Positions 60,684 through 64,000 of a stretch of DNA of 64,000 nucleotides are shown in pieces. A program made the translations under genes and the position numbers. Numbering within the stretch: position 1 is the first letter of the stretch; every line of letters begins with the position of its first letter. Source of the stretch: Plantactinospora sp039889035 (GTDB taxonomy: Bacteria > Actinomycetota > Actinomycetes > Mycobacteriales > Micromonosporaceae); the NCBI GenBank assembly GCA_039889035.1, contig JBDQQY010000016.1, positions 132,422 through 196,421 on the forward strand. Direction: 5' to 3'. Below the pieces are notes generated by a model. It was not told the DNA's origin and did not search any database. It saw only the letters and a list, made by a program, of their open reading frames with translations.

Positions 60684-60917
60684 GTGAACCTGGAGCGCGA
60701 GGCCGAGGCCGAACAGGACACCGGGTTGACCGGCGACGAGTGGATGCGGGGCCGGCGGGCCGCCGTCGGCGCACTCTTCGCCGCCGGCTCGTTCCCGCTG
60801 CTCGCCAGGACCACCACCCGCCCCGACATCGACCTGAACCTCGACGGTCTCTTCGAGTTCGGCCTCCAGCGCCTGCTCGACGGGCTGGCACCGTTGTTCC
60901 CGGCGCCCGGCCGCTGA
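60684..60917 (+). pseudogene. 3' fragment of a TetR-family regulator gene
   Basis: The frame EAEQDTGLTGDEWMRGRRAA, ALFAAGSFPLLARTTTRPD and DLNLDGLFEFGLQRLLDGLA matches the C-terminal ligand-domain end of TetR regulators (GLTxxEW, FPLLAR, FEFGLQRLLDG). No HTH part precedes it; the join to the carboxylesterase fragment is at about 60680. It is a deletion or recombination remnant. Confidence 0.75.
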
Positions 60918-61026
60918 CCGAGCGGACCGCCAAGCTCCGGCGGTCGCCGCTCCGGCCATCCGTGCTCCGGGCCATCCATGCCGAGGGCCGGCAGTGCATT
61001 CGACGGGTCGTCAGCGATCGAGATCG

Positions 61027-64000
61027 TCAGCACCGGCAGGCGGGACCGCCGGCACAGGGCGCGACGGGTCGACCTGATCCGGTCCGCCAGGCTCCGATCC
61101 CGGCCGTTACGGCCGGGGCCACGACGGGCCGGTCCGTCCCGTGGTGACCCGGCTGCCCGGACGGGTCGGGGTGGAACAGCCGCGAACCGCCGAGGCGGAG
61201 CCGGAGCAGGAAGGCGAGTCGGCCGGCCGGATCGGGATCGCCGCAACCCGGCCGCTCCGGCCGATCGGCGCCGCCGGCCGGGCCGGTGCCGGTCGCCCAC
61301 CACCTCGCGGCGAGGGCCTCGGCCCAGCCGGCGTACCGGGCGTCGCCGGTGGCCCGGGTCAGGTCGAGCAGGAACTCCCCGTCACCGGCCGGCCCCGAGC
61401 CGACCCCGGACACGATCCCAGCGCACGGTCCGATCCCGCCGCCACGATGCCGGGTCCATCGGCTCGTGACGACCACCCGGGCAGCGGCCACCGCCGCCTC
61501 CCGGTACCGGGCATCGCCGGTGTGCAGGTACGTGCGGCACAGGAAGGAGCCGATCCCGGCCGGGTCGTCGGGGCAGCGCGGCCGCTCGGGCCCGGTGCGG
61601 ACGGGTGGGCTCGGCCAGTGCACGGTCCCGCCGACAGACTCGGCCGCAGCCAGCAGGGTCTCCGCGCAACGGATCGCGGCGGCGGTCAGGTCCCGCCGGC
61701 CGAGCGACTCTCCGGTGGCGAGCAGGAACGCGCCGACTCCGGCCGTGCCGTGCTCGAGGCCGTACGACCGCAGTCCGGCGCGTACCGAGTCGAAGGACGG
61801 GTCGATTGTCCACACCATCGCGCCACCCGGGTCGACGGCGTCGAGCAGGTGCCCGGCCACCGCCGTGATCCGGTCCCGCAGCGCGGGCAGATAGGTGTGC
61901 TGCCAGAGGTGCAGCAGGCCGGTGCCGAGCCCGGCGAGACCGTACCCGAGCCCCGGCTCCGGCCAGCGCACCGGCAACCGGACCGCCAGCTCCACGGCCC
62001 GGTCCACCAGGTACGGCCGGCCGAGCAGCCGCCCGGCGTCACAGAGCGCCCAGACGGCTGCGGCGGATCCGGCGGAGAGTCCGGACAGCCGGTGCGGTTC
62101 GCCGTCGAGCGAGTGCAGCAACCGGTCCAGCAGGAGATCCAGCACTGCTGCCGCGCCGGCCTGTCGAGCGGGTTCGCCGGCCGCCCGCCCGTCGACGACC
62201 AGCCGGGTCAGCGCCGCGACCGACCGGGCGAGGCCGCCGCATCCCCGGTCCGGGGCGAGCTGTCGGTCGGACCCGGGACCCGCCCAGCTCGGCCCCGGCC
62301 TCCGACCGGGCCGGCCGGCACCGGCCAGCCGGGCACGTGGGCTCGACGGGGTGCCCGGCCGGGCCCCGAGGTCGAGACCGGACAGTGGATCTGGTGCCGG
62401 GTGTAGTCGGTGGACGCTCTCCTCGACCAGGCCCCACCAGGCCGACTCCGGCAGCGTGGCCGCCGCCTCCGGCAGCGAAGCCCCGGGCAGGGTAAGGGCC
62501 TCTGCACCGAGACCGGTGCCGGTCCCAGCACCAGTGCCGATCCCAGGACCGGTGCCGCTCCCGAGTTCGGGACCGGTCCTGGGACCGAGCTCGGGGCCGG
62601 TCCCGGCGTCGAGTCCGGCTTTCGGGCCGGAGCCGAGGCCAGAACTGGGACCGGGGTCGGGGCGGGAGCCGGCGCCCGGGCCGGCGGGCTCGTCCGGTCG
62701 ACGGACGGCGGGCACAGCTTCGGCGCCTCGCCGTCCAGCACGGTCGTCGGACGCCTCGGTGCAGAGCCCGACCACCTGGTCCAGCCCGATCCGGTCGGCG
62801 GGCTCCGTGCGCAGCAGGCCGGTGGCGATCCGGCGCAACGGTGCCGGAACCGGTGGCCCGCCGAAGGACGGCTCCAGCAGCGCCGCCACCCACTCCTCCA
62901 CCGACCGTACCGGCGGTCCGGCGGGCCCGGGCGACGCGCCGCCGGACCCGGCCGACGAGTGGTCGCCTGTCACGTCGGCGCTCGCCACGTCGTACCCGGC
63001 GCCCCCGGTCGCGGCGAGCCCGACGCCCGCCACGTCGATGCCGGCCGGGGAGACCCGGCCGGCCCGCCACAGCGCCACCACGCCGAGGCTGAACAGGTCG
63101 GCCGCCGGATCCGGTGGCGCGCCCCGCCACTGCTCCGGCGCGACGAACCCGGCCGCGCCGGAATGCCGCAGGTCGAGGTACGACCAGTCGTCCGGTCCCC
63201 CGGTGCGCAACGCGGCCGACTCCAGGTCGACCAGCCGGAGTTCCCCGTCCGGCAACAGCAGCACGTTCTCCGGCGCCAGGTCCCGGAGCACCACGCCGAC
63301 CGGGTGCACCGCCCCGACCAGCCGGGCCAGCCGACCGAGCAGGTGCGGCCAGCCTGGCCGGGCCGGACCGACCACCGGAAGGTCCGGCACGTCGGCGCAG
63401 AGCGACCGTCCCGGGAGCAGTTCCTCGACGAGGAACCGGTGATTACCCTGCACGAACTCGCGCAGTGGCCGGGGCGTCACGCCGAGCGGGAGCAGGTGCC
63501 GCAACACCCGCGCCTCGTGCCCGAGCAGGTCCCGGACGTCCCGGTCGTACGCGTCGGTGCCGACGTACGGCCGGGCCTCCTTGATCAGGACCGTGGCACC
63601 GGTACGCAGGTCCCGGGCCCGGTAGACGCCGCCCTTGTTCGCCTGCCGGATCGCCCCGGTGACCGCGTACCTGCCCCCGATCAGCACCTCGGCCGGTCCG
63701 GTCGGGTCGCCGGGCCCCCCCGCCCCCGTCGACCCGACCGCCCCCGTTGACCCGGCCGCCCCCGCCGGCCCGACCGGGCCCCCCGACCCGACCGGTCCCC
63801 CCAGCCGCGCGGATCCCCCGGACCGCACGGATTCCCCGGACCGCGCGGACCCCCCGGACCGCACGGATTCCCCCGGCCGCGCAGGTCCCCTCCCCCGCAC
63901 GGGTCCCTCCGGCCGCGCAGGTCCCCCCGACCCGGCCGGGCCCGCCGACTCGGTCGAGCCCCCCGACCCTGCCGGCACCCCGGGGCCGGCCGGGCCCCCC
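61027..64000 (-). CDS. Lanthionine synthetase-like protein (kinase plus LanC-like), 5' end beyond window
   Basis: The frame is open from the right edge to the TGA at 61027-61029; a GTG at 63978 is possible, but class III/IV enzymes carry a lyase domain further upstream, so the start is probably outside. A Gly/Ser/Pro/Arg-rich stretch precedes a kinase-like domain (GGVYRARDLRTGATVLIKEA, LRDLAPENVLLL for HRDLxxxN, VDLESA for DFG). A long low-complexity linker leads to a LanC-like barrel (GLSAGSAAAVWAL, YGLEHGTAGVGAFLL, DPAGIGSFL, GDGEFLLDLTRATGD, GGSRLFHP). The zinc motif CHG reads CAG. It would dehydrate and cyclise Ser/Thr/Cys in a precursor peptide; none is visible here. Confidence 0.82.
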   Translation of the reverse strand, partial: GGPAGPGVPAGSGGSTESAGPAGSGGPARPEGPVRGRGPARPGESVRSGGSARSGESVRSGGSARLGGPVGSGGPVGPAGAAGSTGAVGSTGAGGPGDPTGPAEVLIGGRYAVTGAIRQANKGGVYRARDLRTGATVLIKEARPYVGTDAYDRDVRDLLGHEARVLRHLLPLGVTPRPLREFVQGNHRFLVEELLPGRSLCADVPDLPVVGPARPGWPHLLGRLARLVGAVHPVGVVLRDLAPENVLLLPDGELRLVDLESAALRTGGPDDWSYLDLRHSGAAGFVAPEQWRGAPPDPAADLFSLGVVALWRAGRVSPAGIDVAGVGLAATGGAGYDVASADVTGDHSSAGSGGASPGPAGPPVRSVEEWVAALLEPSFGGPPVPAPLRRIATGLLRTEPADRIGLDQVVGLCTEASDDRAGRRGAEAVPAVRRPDEPAGPGAGSRPDPGPSSGLGSGPKAGLDAGTGPELGPRTGPELGSGTGPGIGTGAGTGTGLGAEALTLPGASLPEAAATLPESAWWGLVEESVHRLHPAPDPLSGLDLGARPGTPSSPRARLAGAGRPGRRPGPSWAGPGSDRQLAPDRGCGGLARSVAALTRLVVDGRAAGEPARQAGAAAVLDLLLDRLLHSLDGEPHRLSGLSAGSAAAVWALCDAGRLLGRPYLVDRAVELAVRLPVRWPEPGLGYGLAGLGTGLLHLWQHTYLPALRDRITAVAGHLLDAVDPGGAMVWTIDPSFDSVRAGLRSYGLEHGTAGVGAFLLATGESLGRRDLTAAAIRCAETLLAAAESVGGTVHWPSPPVRTGPERPRCPDDPAGIGSFLCRTYLHTGDARYREAAVAAARVVVTSRWTRHRGGGIGPCAGIVSGVGSGPAGDGEFLLDLTRATGDARYAGWAEALAARWWATGTGPAGGADRPERPGCGDPDPAGRLAFLLRLRLGGSRLFHPDPSGQPGHHGTDRPVVAPAVTAGIGAWRTGSGRPVAPCAGGPACRC
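63811..63882 (-). repeat. Four 18-bp repeats encoding SGESVR/SGGSAR
   Basis: Four contiguous 18-base units at 63811, 63829, 63847 and 63865 encode alternating SGESVR and SGGSAR on the minus strand. They belong to a longer Pro/Gly/Ser/Arg-rich segment (about 63700-64000) in front of the kinase-like domain and are probably a linker to a lyase domain encoded beyond the window. Confidence 0.9.

Overview
The window is very GC-rich, mostly coding DNA from a filamentous, sporulating actinomycete. Supporting signs are pervasive GTG/TTG starts and 1-14 bp gene overlaps, an SsgA-like protein, Spo0M, two F420-type oxidoreductases, an AfsR/SARP-type regulator, CBM2-bearing secreted polysaccharidases and LanKC- and NRPS-type biosynthetic genes. 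Micromonosporaceae is my best guess from overall style; nothing in the window proves the family. No rRNA, CRISPR array, transposase or replication origin was seen. One tRNA (Val, CAC) is present.

Layout. 1-9.9 kb: a truncated extended-SDR epimerase with an apparent ATC start, a membrane XRE/ricin-like protein, then a six-gene translationally coupled operon of fully separate NRPS parts (thioester-reductase-like protein, C-type protein, carrier protein, P450, second C-type protein, adenylation protein) closed by a 22-bp hairpin. 10-11 kb: a lower-GC lipoprotein gene, an inverted-repeat element and a decayed zinc-ribbon gene. 11.1-22.4 kb: a galactoside locus. Leftward run a Tat lipoprotein binding protein, two permeases, a GH36 and a GH27 alpha-galactosidase; rightward run an SDR dehydrogenase, a FadR-type regulator, D-galactonate dehydratase and a mutarotase-like protein. 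It can import and hydrolyse alpha-galactosides and begin an oxidative (De Ley-Doudoroff-like) route; no transport ATPase, sugar-acid kinase or aldolase is here. 22.5-26 kb: a xylan pair, GH30 xylanase-CBM2 and CE15 glucuronoyl esterase-CBM2. 26-32 kb: a NarL-type two-component pair, a DUF2306 protein, a TetR regulator with evident operators, two tiny coupled ORFs, tRNA-Val and an SsgA-like gene. 32-38.4 kb: SDR, GH44, AraC, Rrf2, DUF4236, an unassigned protein and a VOC protein. 38.5-46 kb: a TPR/FN3 membrane protein, an OmpR-type two-component system divergent from a LolA-like secreted protein, and an ABC-2 exporter. 46-57 kb: HelD, two small unknown proteins, Spo0M, two LLM oxidoreductases, an orphan phage-tail-tube-like protein, a GH5-CBM2 enzyme and an M1 peptidase. 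AACCGGTT palindromes lie in front of the GH5 gene and in the 55.6-55.8 kb spacer.

57-61 kb is a gene graveyard: an AfsR-like gene with two frame changes (one in a linker holding a perfect 36-bp inverted repeat, one a one-base deletion), a carboxylesterase 3' fragment and a TetR 3' fragment. 61-64 kb holds a kinase-plus-LanC lanthionine synthetase-like gene that runs off the right edge and has lost a canonical zinc-ligand histidine.

The most interesting system is the dissociated NRPS operon. Its first C-type protein has HR in place of the catalytic HH pair, as in the P450-recruiting X domains of glycopeptide synthetases, and it sits two genes before a P450. This suggests a stand-alone P450 recruiter acting on a free carrier protein.
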